From positions 1,302,001 to 1,366,000 of the forward strand of contig NZ_CP115184.1 of assembly GCF_029395675.1 (NCBI RefSeq): a stretch of DNA of 64,000 bases. Direction: 5' to 3'. The notes beneath the pieces are model-generated. The model saw only the letters and a program-made list of their open reading frames with translations. It searched no databases and was not told the origin of the DNA. Both the position numbers and the translations under genes were made by a program. Shown piece by piece: positions 18,894-28,093 of the stretch. Source of the DNA: Janibacter cremeus. Its GTDB lineage: Bacteria; Actinomycetota; Actinomycetes; Actinomycetales; Dermatophilaceae. Numbering within the stretch: the stretch's first letter is position 1; each line of letters starts with the position of its first letter.

Positions 18894-21800
18894 GTGTTCC
18901 GCAAGATCCTCGTCGCCAACCGAGGCGAGATCGCCATCCGCGCCTTCCGCGCCGCCACCGAGCTCGAGGCGACCACCGTCGCCGTCTACCCGACGGAGGA
19001 CCGCACCTCCGAGCACCGGATGAAGGCCGACGAGGCGTACCTCATCGGCGAGGAGGGCCACCCCGTCCGCGCCTACCTCGACCACGAGGACATCGTGCGG
19101 GTCGCCCGTGAGGCCGAGGTCGACGCGATCTACCCCGGGTACGGCTTCCTCTCCGAGAACCCGCAGCTGGCCGAGGAGTGCGCCCGGCACGGCATCACCT
19201 TCATCGGTCCCCCGGCCAAGGTGCTCGAGCTGACCGGCAACAAGGCCCGTGCGATCGCCGCGGCGAAGGCGGCCGGGCTCCCGACCCTGGAGGGGGCCGA
19301 GGCGACGACCGACCTCGACGCGCTCGAGGCCGCCGCCGAGCGCATCGGCTTCCCCGTCTTCGTCAAGGCCGTGAGCGGGGGCGGTGGTCGGGGCATGCGA
19401 CGGGTCGAGCGGCAGAAGGACCTGCGCGACGCCCTCGAGGCCGCCCAGCGCGAGGCCGACGCTGCCTTCGGGGACCCGACCCTCTACCTCGAGGAGGCCG
19501 TTGTCGACCCGCGGCACATCGAGGTGCAGGTCCTCGGCGACGCGACCGGCGAGGTCCTCCACTTCTACGAGCGCGACTGCTCGGTGCAGCGACGCCACCA
19601 GAAGGTCGTCGAGATCGCCCCGGCACCGAACCTGGACCCCGAGCTGCGCGAGCGGATGTGCGCCGACGCGGTCCGCTTCGCCAAGTCCATCGACTACGTC
19701 AACGCCGGCACCGTCGAGTTCCTCCTCGGCGAGGACGGACGGTACGTCTTCATCGAGATGAACCCGCGCATCCAGGTCGAGCACACCGTGACCGAGGAGG
19801 TCACCGAGCGCGACCTCGTCGTCGCCCAGATGCAGATCGCCGCCGGCGCGACCTTCGCCGACCTCGGGATGCGGCAGGAGGACATCCGCACCCGCGGTTT
19901 CGCGCTGCAGTGCCGGATCACGACCGAGGACCCCGCCAACGGCTTCCGACCCGACTCCGGGACGATCTCGGCCTACCGCTCGGCCGGCGGGTCCGGGGTG
20001 CGCCTGGACGGCGGCACGACCTTCGTCGGCGCGGAGATCAGCGCGCACTTCGACTCGATGCTCGTCAAGCTCACCTGCCGGGCAGCGACCTTCCCGCTCG
20101 CCGTCCGGCGGGCCCGCCGGGCGCTCGCGGAGTTCCGCGTCCGCGGCGTGGCGACGAACCTGCCCTTCCTCGAGGCCGTGCTCTCGGACCCGACCTTCCA
20201 GGCGGGTGAGGCCACGACGAGCTTCATCGACGAGCGTCCTCACCTGCTCGACGCCCCCAGCGGCAAGGACCGCGCCACCAAGCTGCTGACCTACCTCGCG
20301 GATGTCACCGTCAACCAGCCGAACGGCCCGCGCACGACCGACATCCGGCCACGGGAGAAGCTGCCCGCCCTCCCCGGGGGCGACCTGCCCGAGGGCAGCG
20401 CCGACCGCCTCCGCCGGCTGGGCCCCGCCGGCTTCGCCAGGGACCTGCGTGAACGCACGGACGTGCCGGTGACGGAGACGACCTTCCGCGACGCGCACCA
20501 GTCCCTGCTGGCGACCCGGGTGCGCACCCGTGACCTCGTCCAGGCCGCCGAGCACGTCTCCCGCCTGACCCCGCAGCTGCTCTCGGTCGAGGCGTGGGGC
20601 GGGGCCACCTACGACGTCGCCCTGCGGTTCCTGCAGGAGGACCCGTGGGACCGTCTGGACGCCCTGCACGAGGCGATGCCGAATGTCGCCCTCCAGATGC
20701 TCCTGCGCGGGCGCAACACCGTCGGCTACACCCCGTACCCGACGACCGTCACCGATGCCTTCGTCGCCGAGGCCGCCCGCAGCGGGCTGTCGATCTTCCG
20801 GATCTTCGACGCACTCAACGACGTCAGCCAGATGCGCCCGGCGGTCGAGTCCGTGCTGGCCACCGACACGGCCGTGGCCGAGGTCGCCCTGTGCTACACC
20901 GGCGACCTGCTCGACCCGAACGAGTCGATCTACACCCTCGACTACTACCTGCGCCTCGCCGAGCAGATCGTCGAGACCGGCGCCCACGTGCTGGCCATCA
21001 AGGACATGGCCGGTCTGCTGCGGGCGCCCGCAGCGGCGACGCTCGTGCGCGCCCTGCGGGAGCGCTTCGACCTGCCGGTGCACCTGCACACCCACGACAC
21101 GGCCGGCGGACAGATCGGCACCCTGCTCGCGGCGATCAACGCCGGCGTGGATGCCGTCGACGCCGCCAGCGCGACCCTGGCGGGCACCACATCCCAGCCC
21201 TCGCTCTCGGCCCTCGTCGCCGCCACCGACGGCACGGACCGTCCCACGGGTCTGGACATCGCCGACGTCTTCGCCCTCGAGCCGTACTGGGAGGCGGTGC
21301 GCAAGCTGTACGCCCCCTTCGAGTCGGGGCTGAGCTCGCCGACCGGCCGCGTCTACCGGCACGAGATCCCGGGCGGTCAGCTGTCCAACCTGCGTACCCA
21401 GGCCAAGGCCCTCGGCCTCGGTGACCGCTTCGAGCAGATCGAGGACATGTACGCGGCGGCCAACGCGATGCTCGGCAACATCGTCAAGGTGACCCCGAGC
21501 AGCAAGGTCGTCGGCGACCTCGCGCTGGCCCTCGTCGGGGCGGACGCCGACCCGGCCGACTTCGAGGCCAACCCCTCCCGCTACGACATCCCCGACTCGG
21601 TCATCGGCTTCCTCGCCGGTGACCTCGGGGACCCGCCCGGCGGCTGGCCGGAGCCCTTCCGCAGCCGTGCCCTCGAGGGGCGCACCGTCCGTCCCCCGAG
21701 CGGTGACCTCACCGAGGAGGACGAGGCGGCCCTGCGGGAGGAGCCCCGCTCCGCGCTGAACCGCCTGCTCTTCCCCGGACCGACCGAGGACTTCGAGTCC

Positions 21801-22268
21801 GCCCGTGCCGAGTTCGGGGACACCTCCGTGATCAGCACGACCCCCTTCCTCCACGGCCTGGAGCAGGGCTCGGACTGCGAGGTGGAGATCGAGGCCGGCA
21901 AGGTGCTCAACTTCGGTCTGGCCTCGATCAGCGACCCGGACGAGCACGGGAAGCGCACGGTCATGGGCACGGTCAACGGACAGCTGCGCCCCGTGCAGGT
22001 GCGTGACCGGTCCGTCGAGGCCGAGGTCGTCGCCGCCGAGAAGGCCGACCCGGACGACGAGGGTCAGGTGGCCGCCCCCTTCGCCGGGGTGGTGACCCTC
22101 CAGGTCGAGGAGGGCGCCGAGGTCGCGGCCGGGGAGACGGTCGCGACGATCGAGGCGATGAAGATGGAGGCCTCGATCACGACCCAGCGGGCCGGCACCG
22201 TCGGCCGGCTGGCGATCGGTCCCCGCACGCAGGTCGAAGGGGGCGACCTCCTGGTCGTCGTGGAGTGA
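18894..22268 (+). CDS. pyc: Pyruvate carboxylase
   Basis: This anaplerotic enzyme carboxylates pyruvate to oxaloacetate using ATP, bicarbonate and biotin. The single 1124-residue chain holds biotin carboxylase (about 1-450; KILVANRGEIAIRAFRA, ATP-grasp AVSGGGGRGMRRV, EMNPRIQVEHTVTE), carboxyltransferase (about 520-960; ETTFRDAHQSLLATRVRT, LHTHDTAGGQIGTLLA) and a biotin carrier with Lys1090 in EAMKMEA. Domain order and length are standard. The GTG follows GGAGG by 7 nt. It is monocistronic, divergent from dgt and convergent with a small gene 12 nt away. Confidence 0.97.
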   Translation: MFRKILVANRGEIAIRAFRAATELEATTVAVYPTEDRTSEHRMKADEAYLIGEEGHPVRAYLDHEDIVRVAREAEVDAIYPGYGFLSENPQLAEECARHGITFIGPPAKVLELTGNKARAIAAAKAAGLPTLEGAEATTDLDALEAAAERIGFPVFVKAVSGGGGRGMRRVERQKDLRDALEAAQREADAAFGDPTLYLEEAVVDPRHIEVQVLGDATGEVLHFYERDCSVQRRHQKVVEIAPAPNLDPELRERMCADAVRFAKSIDYVNAGTVEFLLGEDGRYVFIEMNPRIQVEHTVTEEVTERDLVVAQMQIAAGATFADLGMRQEDIRTRGFALQCRITTEDPANGFRPDSGTISAYRSAGGSGVRLDGGTTFVGAEISAHFDSMLVKLTCRAATFPLAVRRARRALAEFRVRGVATNLPFLEAVLSDPTFQAGEATTSFIDERPHLLDAPSGKDRATKLLTYLADVTVNQPNGPRTTDIRPREKLPALPGGDLPEGSADRLRRLGPAGFARDLRERTDVPVTETTFRDAHQSLLATRVRTRDLVQAAEHVSRLTPQLLSVEAWGGATYDVALRFLQEDPWDRLDALHEAMPNVALQMLLRGRNTVGYTPYPTTVTDAFVAEAARSGLSIFRIFDALNDVSQMRPAVESVLATDTAVAEVALCYTGDLLDPNESIYTLDYYLRLAEQIVETGAHVLAIKDMAGLLRAPAAATLVRALRERFDLPVHLHTHDTAGGQIGTLLAAINAGVDAVDAASATLAGTTSQPSLSALVAATDGTDRPTGLDIADVFALEPYWEAVRKLYAPFESGLSSPTGRVYRHEIPGGQLSNLRTQAKALGLGDRFEQIEDMYAAANAMLGNIVKVTPSSKVVGDLALALVGADADPADFEANPSRYDIPDSVIGFLAGDLGDPPGGWPEPFRSRALEGRTVRPPSGDLTEEDEAALREEPRSALNRLLFPGPTEDFESARAEFGDTSVISTTPFLHGLEQGSDCEVEIEAGKVLNFGLASISDPDEHGKRTVMGTVNGQLRPVQVRDRSVEAEVVAAEKADPDDEGQVAAPFAGVVTLQVEEGAEVAAGETVATIEAMKMEASITTQRAGTVGRLAIGPRTQVEGGDLLVVVE

Positions 22269-22280
22269 CCCCCGGGTGGC

Positions 22281-22586
22281 TCAGCCGCGCCCGGGACCGC
22301 CCGGAGGGGGTCCCCCCGGAGGTGGGGGCGGCGGAGGAGTGGACCCGCCACCAGCAGGTCCTCCCCCAGCCGCCCCGCCCTGCTCACCGAGCTTGTCGAC
22401 GCCGCTCTTGGCCGCGCCCTTGGCCTTGTCGATCTGACCCTCGAAGCGGCCCTTGGTGGCCTTGTTGGCCGCCTGTCCCGCCTTGTCGAGGCGCTGCCCG
22501 ATCGCGTCACCGTGCTCCGAGGCGTACTTGCCGGCCTTGTCCTTGAGCTGTCCGCTCCTGCCGAGGAGCTGATCGAAGAATCCCAT
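22281..22586 (-). CDS. Rv0909-like small helical protein (antitoxin family) with proline-rich tail
   Basis: A 101-residue protein starting MGFFDQLLGRSGQLKDKAGK, with charged helical repeats ending in KGAAKSGVDKLGEQ and a tail of glycine and a 7-proline run. The N-terminal part resembles the MT0933/Rv0909 antitoxin family of actinobacteria. The usual Rv0910-type SRPBCC toxin gene is not adjacent, so a toxin-antitoxin role is doubtful; stress-induced helical proteins look similar. The ATG follows GGAGGG. It lies between pyc and dusB with no apparent operon partner. Confidence 0.65.
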   Translation of the reverse strand: MGFFDQLLGRSGQLKDKAGKYASEHGDAIGQRLDKAGQAANKATKGRFEGQIDKAKGAAKSGVDKLGEQGGAAGGGPAGGGSTPPPPPPPGGPPPGGPGRG

Positions 22587-22683
22587 GGGTGCCCTCCAGA
22601 TGAGTGCGGGTTCCGTCCGTCGACTCTAGTCCTCCGTGACCGGTCCCGGCAGGGTTCGTGCCGGGTTCGGGCCGGCGGTGGCC

Positions 22684-23931
22684 TCAGCCGCCGTCGACGA
22701 CGGACTGCTCCGCCTGGGCGATCCGGGCCTGCTGGTCGGCGTCGAGCTCGCGGCTGGCGAGCCAGCCCTCCGGGAGGGCGACGACGCGGGAGGACCCGGC
22801 GCGACCGCGCTGGCCCTCGGCGGCCTCCCCCGGCCACGGGGTGTCCGGGTCGAGGGTCGCGATGAGGTCGTCGAGCGCCGCGAGGGAGTCGACGAGGGCG
22901 AGCCGGTTGCGCACCGTCGACCCGGCCGGGAAGCCCTTGAGGTACCAGGCGATGTGCTTGCGGATGTCGCGGCAAGCGCGCAGCTCGTCGCCGTCGTAGA
23001 ACTCGGTGAGCAGCTCGGCGTGCCGGCGCAGCGTCGCGGACACCTCGCCGAGCGAGGGACGGATGCGCACCTGCGTGCCGTTGAGGGCGGCCGCGAGGTC
23101 GGCGAAGAGCCAGGGGCGGCCCAGGCAGCCACGTCCGACGACGACACCGTCGCAGCCGGTCTCCTCGACCATGCGCACCGCGTCCTCGGCCGACCAGATG
23201 TCGCCGTTGCCCAGGACCGGGACGCTCGTGATCGTCTCCTTCAGCAGGCGGATGTGCGACCAGTCGGCGGTGCCGGAGTAGGCCTGGCTGGCGGTGCGGG
23301 CGTGCAGCGCGACGGCGGCGACGCCCTCCTCGACCGCGGCGGTGGCGGCGTCGAGGTAGGTGTGGTGCTCCTCGTCGACGCCGACCCGCATCTTGATGGT
23401 GACGGGGACGTCCCCCTTCGCCCCCTCGGTGACGGCCGCGGAGACGATCGCGCGGAAGAGGTCGCGCTTCCACGGCAGCGCGGCTCCCCCACCCTTGCGG
23501 GTGACCTTCGGGACCGGGCAGCCGAAGTTGAGGTCGATGTGGTCGGCGCGGTCCTCGGCGACGAGCATCCGCACCGCCCGGGCGGTGGTCGCCGGGTCGA
23601 CGCTGTAGAGCTGCACGCTGCGCGGCGTCTCGTCCTCGTCGTGCTCGATGAGGCGCATCGACTCCGGCTTGCGCTCGACGAGCGCCCGGGAGGTGACCAT
23701 CTCGTTGACGTAGAGGCTGTTGGCCCCCGTGGCCCCGCTCGCGGCCAGGCCGGCGTCGCCCGCCTCGCGGCACAGCCGCCGGAAGGCCCGGTTGGTGATC
23801 CCGGCCATCGGGGCGAGGACGACGGGCGCGTCGATGACGTGCCGACCGATGCGAAGGGGAGGCAGCACCCGCTCGCCGGAGGCCGGGGCGGTGCTCTGGG
23901 TCGGGCTCGTGGACTGGGTCAGGGTGGTCAT
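22684..23931 (-). CDS. dusB: tRNA-dihydrouridine synthase B
   Basis: A flavoenzyme reducing uridines in tRNA to dihydrouridine. APVVLAPMAGITNRAFRRL is near residue 35, the catalytic cysteine is in HIDLNFGCPVPKVTRKGGG, and VKIKMR-like VTIKMRVG and VVGRGCLGRPWLFAD bind FMN. At 415 residues it has the longer actinobacterial tail. I chose ATG 23931, where the Thr/Ser-rich N-terminus begins; an alternative ATG some 50 nt upstream would add about 17 residues. The stop is at 22684, after the sequence QAEQSVVDGG. Confidence 0.93.
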   Translation of the reverse strand: MTTLTQSTSPTQSTAPASGERVLPPLRIGRHVIDAPVVLAPMAGITNRAFRRLCREAGDAGLAASGATGANSLYVNEMVTSRALVERKPESMRLIEHDEDETPRSVQLYSVDPATTARAVRMLVAEDRADHIDLNFGCPVPKVTRKGGGAALPWKRDLFRAIVSAAVTEGAKGDVPVTIKMRVGVDEEHHTYLDAATAAVEEGVAAVALHARTASQAYSGTADWSHIRLLKETITSVPVLGNGDIWSAEDAVRMVEETGCDGVVVGRGCLGRPWLFADLAAALNGTQVRIRPSLGEVSATLRRHAELLTEFYDGDELRACRDIRKHIAWYLKGFPAGSTVRNRLALVDSLAALDDLIATLDPDTPWPGEAAEGQRGRAGSSRVVALPEGWLASRELDADQQARIAQAEQSVVDGG

Positions 23932-23967
23932 GGCGCCGCCCAGTGTCCCATCCGGACGCGGGGCAGG

Positions 23968-23973
23968 GACAAT
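23968..23973 (+). promoter_or_regulatory. -10 element of the leader ORF before the cation-efflux gene
   Basis: GACAAT ending 7 nt before the ATG at 23981. This gives the same leaderless spacing as other genes here and identifies the short ORF, not the efflux gene, as first to be translated. Confidence 0.45.
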
Positions 23974-23980
23974 CATGGAC

Positions 23981-24064
23981 ATGAGCAGGGAGATGACGCA
24001 GGAGGCGCACCGGGATGCCGGCGAGCGCCTCGCCCTTCCCTCGGGGGTGACGGCGTGGAGATGA
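23981..24064 (+). CDS. 27-residue upstream ORF coupled to the cation-efflux gene
   Basis: A short ORF beginning MSREMTQEAH and ending SGVTAWR. Its TGA overlaps the next gene's ATG (ATGA at 24061-24064), the arrangement used by coupled genes elsewhere in the window. Its ATG is placed at leaderless distance from GACAAT, whereas the efflux gene has no usable ribosome-binding site of its own. No family is recognised. It may only deliver ribosomes to the downstream gene, or be a regulatory leader. A second in-frame ATG at 23975 is closer to the -10 box than expected. Confidence 0.5.
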   Translation: MSREMTQEAHRDAGERLALPSGVTAWR

Positions 24065-25029
24065 CGGCCGCGACGGGAACCCGTTCGCACCTGGAGAAGT
24101 TCGCTTGGCTGTCCATCGCGGCGGCCCTGGCCACGATCGCACTGAAGACCGGCGCGTGGTGGATCACCGACTCGGTCGGTCTGCTCGCCGACGCGGCCGA
24201 GTCGATCGTCAACCTCGTCGCCGCCGTCGCCGCGCTGATCGCCCTGCGGGTCGCGGGCCGCGTCGCCGACGACGACCACCACTTCGGCCACTCGAAGGCC
24301 GAGTACTTCTCCGCGGCGATCGAGGGCGGGATGATCTTCGTCGCCGCCGCCTTCATCATCTGGCAGGCGATCAGTCGGCTGCTCGAGCCGCGGCCCATCG
24401 ACCAGGTCGGCCTCGGTCTGGCGATCTCCGTGGTGGCATCGGTGATCAACGGCGCCGTGGCCTACCTGCTCATCAGGGCCGGCCGTCGGCACCGCTCGAT
24501 CACCCTGCGCGCCGACGGCCAGCACCTGCTGACCGACGTGTGGACGTCCGTCGGCGTCCTCGTCGGCGTGGGGCTCGTCGTCGTCACCGGTCTCGAGGTG
24601 CTCGACCCGATCGTCGCCCTGCTCGTCGGCGCCAACATCCTGTGGACCGGGTGGCGGCTGCTCAACGAGTCGGGCACCGGTCTGATGGATGCCGCCCTCA
24701 CCCCGCAGGAGAACGCCGACATCGCCGACACCATCGCCGCCCAGTGCACCGACGAGGTCACGGTCCACGGGCTGCGCACCCGCGTGGCCGGCCACGTCTC
24801 CTTCGCCGAGTTCCACGTGCTCGTCCCCGGCGCGTGGTCGGTCCGGCGGGCGCACGACGTCGTCGAGGACATCGAGGCGGTCATCGCGGAGGAGCACCCG
24901 GACCTGCGCGTGACCGTCCACATCGAGCCCAGCGAGGACCCGCGCTCGTACGACGACTTCGGCGGCTACGAGATCCCCATCGAGCCGTTGCCGGACACCG
25001 ACGCCGCCACCCGCAAGGAGACCCCGTGA
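24061..25029 (+). CDS. Cation diffusion facilitator family transporter
   Basis: A predicted proton-coupled exporter of Zn2+, Fe2+ or other divalent metals in the cytoplasmic membrane. Six hydrophobic segments fill residues about 12-215. The metal site residues are in LLADAAESIVNL (His replaced by Ala/Ala-Glu context, Asp present) and ADGQHLLTDVWTSVGV (His, Asp). DDHHFGHSKAEYFS lies in the loop after TM2, and a cytoplasmic ferredoxin-like domain follows (EVTVHGLRTRVAGH, VTVHIEPSED). The length of 322 is typical. The start depends on coupling to the upstream ORF. The stop overlaps the sulfurtransferase GTG (GTGA). Confidence 0.88.
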   Translation: MTAATGTRSHLEKFAWLSIAAALATIALKTGAWWITDSVGLLADAAESIVNLVAAVAALIALRVAGRVADDDHHFGHSKAEYFSAAIEGGMIFVAAAFIIWQAISRLLEPRPIDQVGLGLAISVVASVINGAVAYLLIRAGRRHRSITLRADGQHLLTDVWTSVGVLVGVGLVVVTGLEVLDPIVALLVGANILWTGWRLLNESGTGLMDAALTPQENADIADTIAAQCTDEVTVHGLRTRVAGHVSFAEFHVLVPGAWSVRRAHDVVEDIEAVIAEEHPDLRVTVHIEPSEDPRSYDDFGGYEIPIEPLPDTDAATRKETP

Positions 25030-25856
25030 GTGCCCTCGTCGCCCCCTCGTCGCTGCTGGACGAGCTCGCCGACCACACCCGGCCCGGACCGCTCGTCCTC
25101 GACGTCCAGTTCACCCTCACCGGGGAGGGACCGGACCTCTACGCCGCGGGCCACCTCCCGGGAGCCCCCTTCGTCGACCTGGACGCCGTCCTCGCCGGCG
25201 AGCCGGGAGACGGGGGCCGTCACCCCCTTCCCGATCCCGGCGTGCTGCAGGCGGGACTGCGCGCCGCCGGCGTCGACGACGACGCGCGCGTCGTCGTCTA
25301 CGACCAGGCGCCCTCCCTCGCCGCCGCCCGCGCCTGGTGGGTGCTGCGGTGGGCAGGGCTGGCCGACGTCCGCGTCCTCGACGGCGGTCTCGCCGCGTGG
25401 CGGGCCGCAGGCGGCGACGTGGTCACGGGAGCCGTCTGCCCCACCGAGGGGTCGGTGACGGTGCGGCCGGGGTCCGTGCCCGTCCTCGGGGCCGACGACG
25501 CGGCACGCCTCACGGGCACCGGTGTCCTCGTCGACGCCCGGACCCCCGAGCGGTACCGCGGGGAGACCGAGCCGATCGACCCGGTCGCCGGGCACGTCCC
25601 CGGCGCGGTCAACGTGCCCATGGGCGACCTCACGACCGACGAAGGGAGGCTGCGTTCCCCCGACGAGCTGCGGGCACGGTTCGCGGCCGAGGGCGTCGAC
25701 GGGAGCGCCCCGGTCGGCAGCTACTGCGGGTCGGGAGTCACCGCCGCGCACACCGCCCTGGCGCTGCACGAGATCGGCCTCGAGGCCGCCGTCTACGTCG
25801 GCAGCTGGAGCCACTGGGTCACCGACCCCGGCCGCCCGGTCGCCACCGGCGCCTGA
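25026..25856 (+). CDS. sseA: Thiosulfate/3-mercaptopyruvate sulfurtransferase (tandem rhodanese)
   Basis: Two rhodanese domains: an inactive N-terminal one (about 15-130; LYAAGHLPGAPFVDLDAVL) and a C-terminal catalytic one (about 150-276) with the persulfide cysteine in SYCGSGVTAAHTALAL. CGSGVT is the loop seen in SseA-type enzymes, suggesting 3-mercaptopyruvate over thiosulfate. At 276 residues it has family length. The GTG start overlaps the efflux gene's stop, so the two are co-expressed. A link between sulfide transfer and metal handling is possible but unproven. Confidence 0.85.
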   Translation: MSALVAPSSLLDELADHTRPGPLVLDVQFTLTGEGPDLYAAGHLPGAPFVDLDAVLAGEPGDGGRHPLPDPGVLQAGLRAAGVDDDARVVVYDQAPSLAAARAWWVLRWAGLADVRVLDGGLAAWRAAGGDVVTGAVCPTEGSVTVRPGSVPVLGADDAARLTGTGVLVDARTPERYRGETEPIDPVAGHVPGAVNVPMGDLTTDEGRLRSPDELRARFAAEGVDGSAPVGSYCGSGVTAAHTALALHEIGLEAAVYVGSWSHWVTDPGRPVATGA

Positions 25857-25865
25857 ACGAAGGCC

Positions 25866-26612
25866 TCAGGCGGGCAACGTGTCGACGAAGGCCCGGATGG
25901 CCGTGGCGACCGGGTCGGCGTGGGTCATCGGCGCGAAGTGCGTGGCCCCGGGGACGCGCACGATCTCGATGTCGTGGCGCAGCGCCCGTGCCGTGCCCTC
26001 CCCGACCCGGAACTGGTCGAACTCGCCGTTGATCGCGAGCACCGGGACGTCGACCTCCGCGAGCGAGCGGAGGTCCACCCCGTCGATGACCGCGTCCCAA
26101 GCGTCGGGGATCGCATGGAGCCCGGGCCCTCGCTTCAGGACCTCCGCCGCGGTCCGGGACCCGATGATCCGTCGCAGCGAGGCCGCGTCGGTCTCCAGGA
26201 GGGACTCGGCCCGGCGCACGTCCTCCAGACCCGCCCGGAGGGCGCTGCCGAAGGCGCGGTAGATACCGGCCAGCCGTGACGAGGGCTGCGCGGTGGCTCC
26301 CATGAGAACGAGGCCGGCCAGCCTGCCGTGGTGGTGCGCCGCCCACTCCATCGCCACGTACCCGCCGAGGCTGTGCCCGCCGAGCACGATGCGGTGCCGA
26401 CCCGGGTCGAGGGCCTCGACCGCCTCGCCCACCGCAGCGATGGCGCCCTCCATCGTGAAGGGGACGTGCTGCTGCAGACCGTGACCGGGCAGATCGATGT
26501 GGTCGCAGACGATCCGCCCGAGCAGGGCCTCCTCCAGTGGGATCCACGCGGCGGCGTTGAGTCGGCTGCCGTGGATCAGCAGCAGCCGGATCGGCGCCCC
26601 CGTGTCCGCCAT
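25866..26612 (-). CDS. Alpha/beta-hydrolase
   Basis: A complete 248-residue alpha/beta-hydrolase of unknown substrate. The oxyanion motif LLIHGSRLNAAAW is near residue 12, the nucleophile is in GGHSLGGYVAM, the acid residue is in INGEFDQF and the catalytic His is in GATHFAPMTH. It lies 5 nt downstream of glyS on the same strand and is probably cotranscribed. It is convergent with sseA, 9 nt apart. Esterase, lipase or haloperoxidase-like activity cannot be told apart. Confidence 0.85.
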   Translation of the reverse strand: MADTGAPIRLLLIHGSRLNAAAWIPLEEALLGRIVCDHIDLPGHGLQQHVPFTMEGAIAAVGEAVEALDPGRHRIVLGGHSLGGYVAMEWAAHHHGRLAGLVLMGATAQPSSRLAGIYRAFGSALRAGLEDVRRAESLLETDAASLRRIIGSRTAAEVLKRGPGLHAIPDAWDAVIDGVDLRSLAEVDVPVLAINGEFDQFRVGEGTARALRHDIEIVRVPGATHFAPMTHADPVATAIRAFVDTLPA

Positions 26613-26617
26613 GGGCC

Positions 26618-28033
26618 CTAGGAGCCGAGGAGGCGAGGCGCCAGCCAGGCCTCTACCTGGTCGATCGAGATGCGCTCCTGGCGCATCGAGTCACGCTCCC
26701 GGATGGTCACGGCGTTGTCCTCGAGGGTGTCGAAGTCGACCGTGATGCAGTAGGGCGTCCCGATCTCGTCCTGGCGGCGGTACCGCTTGCCGATCGCCTG
26801 GGCGTCGTCGAAGTCGACGTTCCAGTTCCTGCGCAGCTGCGCGGCGAGGTCGCGTGCCTTCGGCGAGAGGTCGGCATTGCGCGAGAGAGGCAGCACGGCC
26901 GCCTTGACGGGAGCCAACCGGTGGTCGAGGCGCAGCACGGTGCGCTTGTCCACGCCCCCCTTCGCATTGGGGGCCTCGTCCTCGGCGTAGGCGTCCACGA
27001 GGAAGGTCATGATCGAGCGGGAGAGACCGGCCGCCGGCTCGATGACGTAGGGGGTGTACTTCTCGTTGTTGGCCTGGTCGAAGAAGGACAGGTCCGTGCC
27101 GGAGTGCTTGCTGTGCGAGCTGAGGTCGTAGTCGGTGCGGTTGGCGATGCCCTCGAGCTCACCCCACTCGTTGCCGGCGAAGTTGAAGCGGTACTCGATG
27201 TCGACGGTGCGCTTCGCGTAGTGGCTCAGCTTCTCCTGCGGGTGCTCGAAGTGGCGCAGGTTGTCCGGGTCGATCCCGAGGTCGGTGTACCAGCGGGTGC
27301 GCTCCTGGATCCAGTACTCGTGCCACTCCTCGTCCTCGCCCGGCTTGACGAAGAACTCCATCTCCATCTGCTCGAACTCACGGGTGCGGAAGATGAAGTT
27401 GCCCGGCGTGATCTCGTTGCGGAACGACTTGCCGGTCTGCGCGATGCCGAAGGGCGGCTTCTTGCGCGAGGTCTGCAGGACGTTGTTGAAGTTGATGAAG
27501 ATGCCCTGGGCTGTCTCCGGGCGCAGGTAGTGCAGTCCCGACTCGTCCTCGATGACCCCGAGGTAGGTCTTGAGCATCATGTTGAACTCGCGCGGCTCGG
27601 TCCACTCCCCGCGGGTGCCGCAGTCGGGGCAGACGATCTCCGACAAAGGCACCTGATCGGGATCGACCGCGGCGCCCTCCCTGCCCTTCTTCGCTGCCTT
27701 GTCCGCCACGGCCTCCTGCAGGTGGTCCTGCCGATGGCGCTTGTGGCAGTTGAGGCACTCGATGAGCGGGTCGCTGAAGGTGCCGACGTGACCGGAGGCC
27801 ACCCACGTCTCGCGCGGCAGGATGATCGAGGAGTCCAGACCGACGACATCGTCGCGGCCGGTGACCATCGAGCGCCACCACTGGCGCTTGATGTTCTCCT
27901 TCAGCTCCACGCCCAGGGGGCCGTAGTCCCAGGCGGAGCGGGTCCCGCCGTAGATCTCTCCGCAGGGGAAGACGAAGCCTCGGCGCTTGCAGAGGTTGAC
28001 GACGGTGTCCACGGTGGAGGTCGGCTTGGCCAT
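26618..28033 (-). CDS. glyS: Glycyl-tRNA synthetase (dimeric type)
   Basis: A class II synthetase that charges tRNA-Gly. Family landmarks are [20 protein letters not shown] at the N-terminus, class II motif 2 [39 protein letters not shown] (motif 3) and a C-terminal anticodon-binding domain. A CxxC...CxxC zinc cluster ([16 protein letters not shown]) is present. At 471 residues it is the eukaryal/actinobacterial alpha2 form, not the GlyQ-GlyS heterotetramer. The ATG at 28033 is 7 nt after TAGCCT. I see no T-box leader; there is no room for one. Confidence 0.95.
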   Translation of the reverse strand: MAKPTSTVDTVVNLCKRRGFVFPCGEIYGGTRSAWDYGPLGVELKENIKRQWWRSMVTGRDDVVGLDSSIILPRETWVASGHVGTFSDPLIECLNCHKRHRQDHLQEAVADKAAKKGREGAAVDPDQVPLSEIVCPDCGTRGEWTEPREFNMMLKTYLGVIEDESGLHYLRPETAQGIFINFNNVLQTSRKKPPFGIAQTGKSFRNEITPGNFIFRTREFEQMEMEFFVKPGEDEEWHEYWIQERTRWYTDLGIDPDNLRHFEHPQEKLSHYAKRTVDIEYRFNFAGNEWGELEGIANRTDYDLSSHSKHSGTDLSFFDQANNEKYTPYVIEPAAGLSRSIMTFLVDAYAEDEAPNAKGGVDKRTVLRLDHRLAPVKAAVLPLSRNADLSPKARDLAAQLRRNWNVDFDDAQAIGKRYRRQDEIGTPYCITVDFDTLEDNAVTIRERDSMRQERISIDQVEAWLAPRLLGS

Positions 28034-28040
28034 GGGAGAG

Positions 28041-28046
28041 AGGCTA
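28041..28046 (-). promoter_or_regulatory. -10 element of glyS (leaderless)
   Basis: TAGCCT on the minus strand, ending 7 nt before the glyS ATG. It lies back to back with the plus-strand TATCCT box 35 bp away. Confidence 0.6.
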
Positions 28047-28081
28047 TCCGGGACCCCCTCCGACGGCCGCATCGGGCCACA

Positions 28082-28087
28082 TATCCT
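28082..28087 (+). promoter_or_regulatory. -10 element of the small membrane protein gene (leaderless)
   Basis: TATCCT ending 6 nt before the GTG at 28094. Confidence 0.6.
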
Positions 28088-28093
28088 GTGGGC

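Noticed and set aside
18762..21947. Upstream extension of the dgt frame by over 1000 codons
   Set aside because: It lies antisense to pyruvate carboxylase, shows no family, and a leaderless promoter marks the start at 18761.
28034..28093. T-box or other riboswitch before glyS
   Set aside because: Only 7 nt separate the -10 element from the start codon and the divergent promoter occupies the rest.
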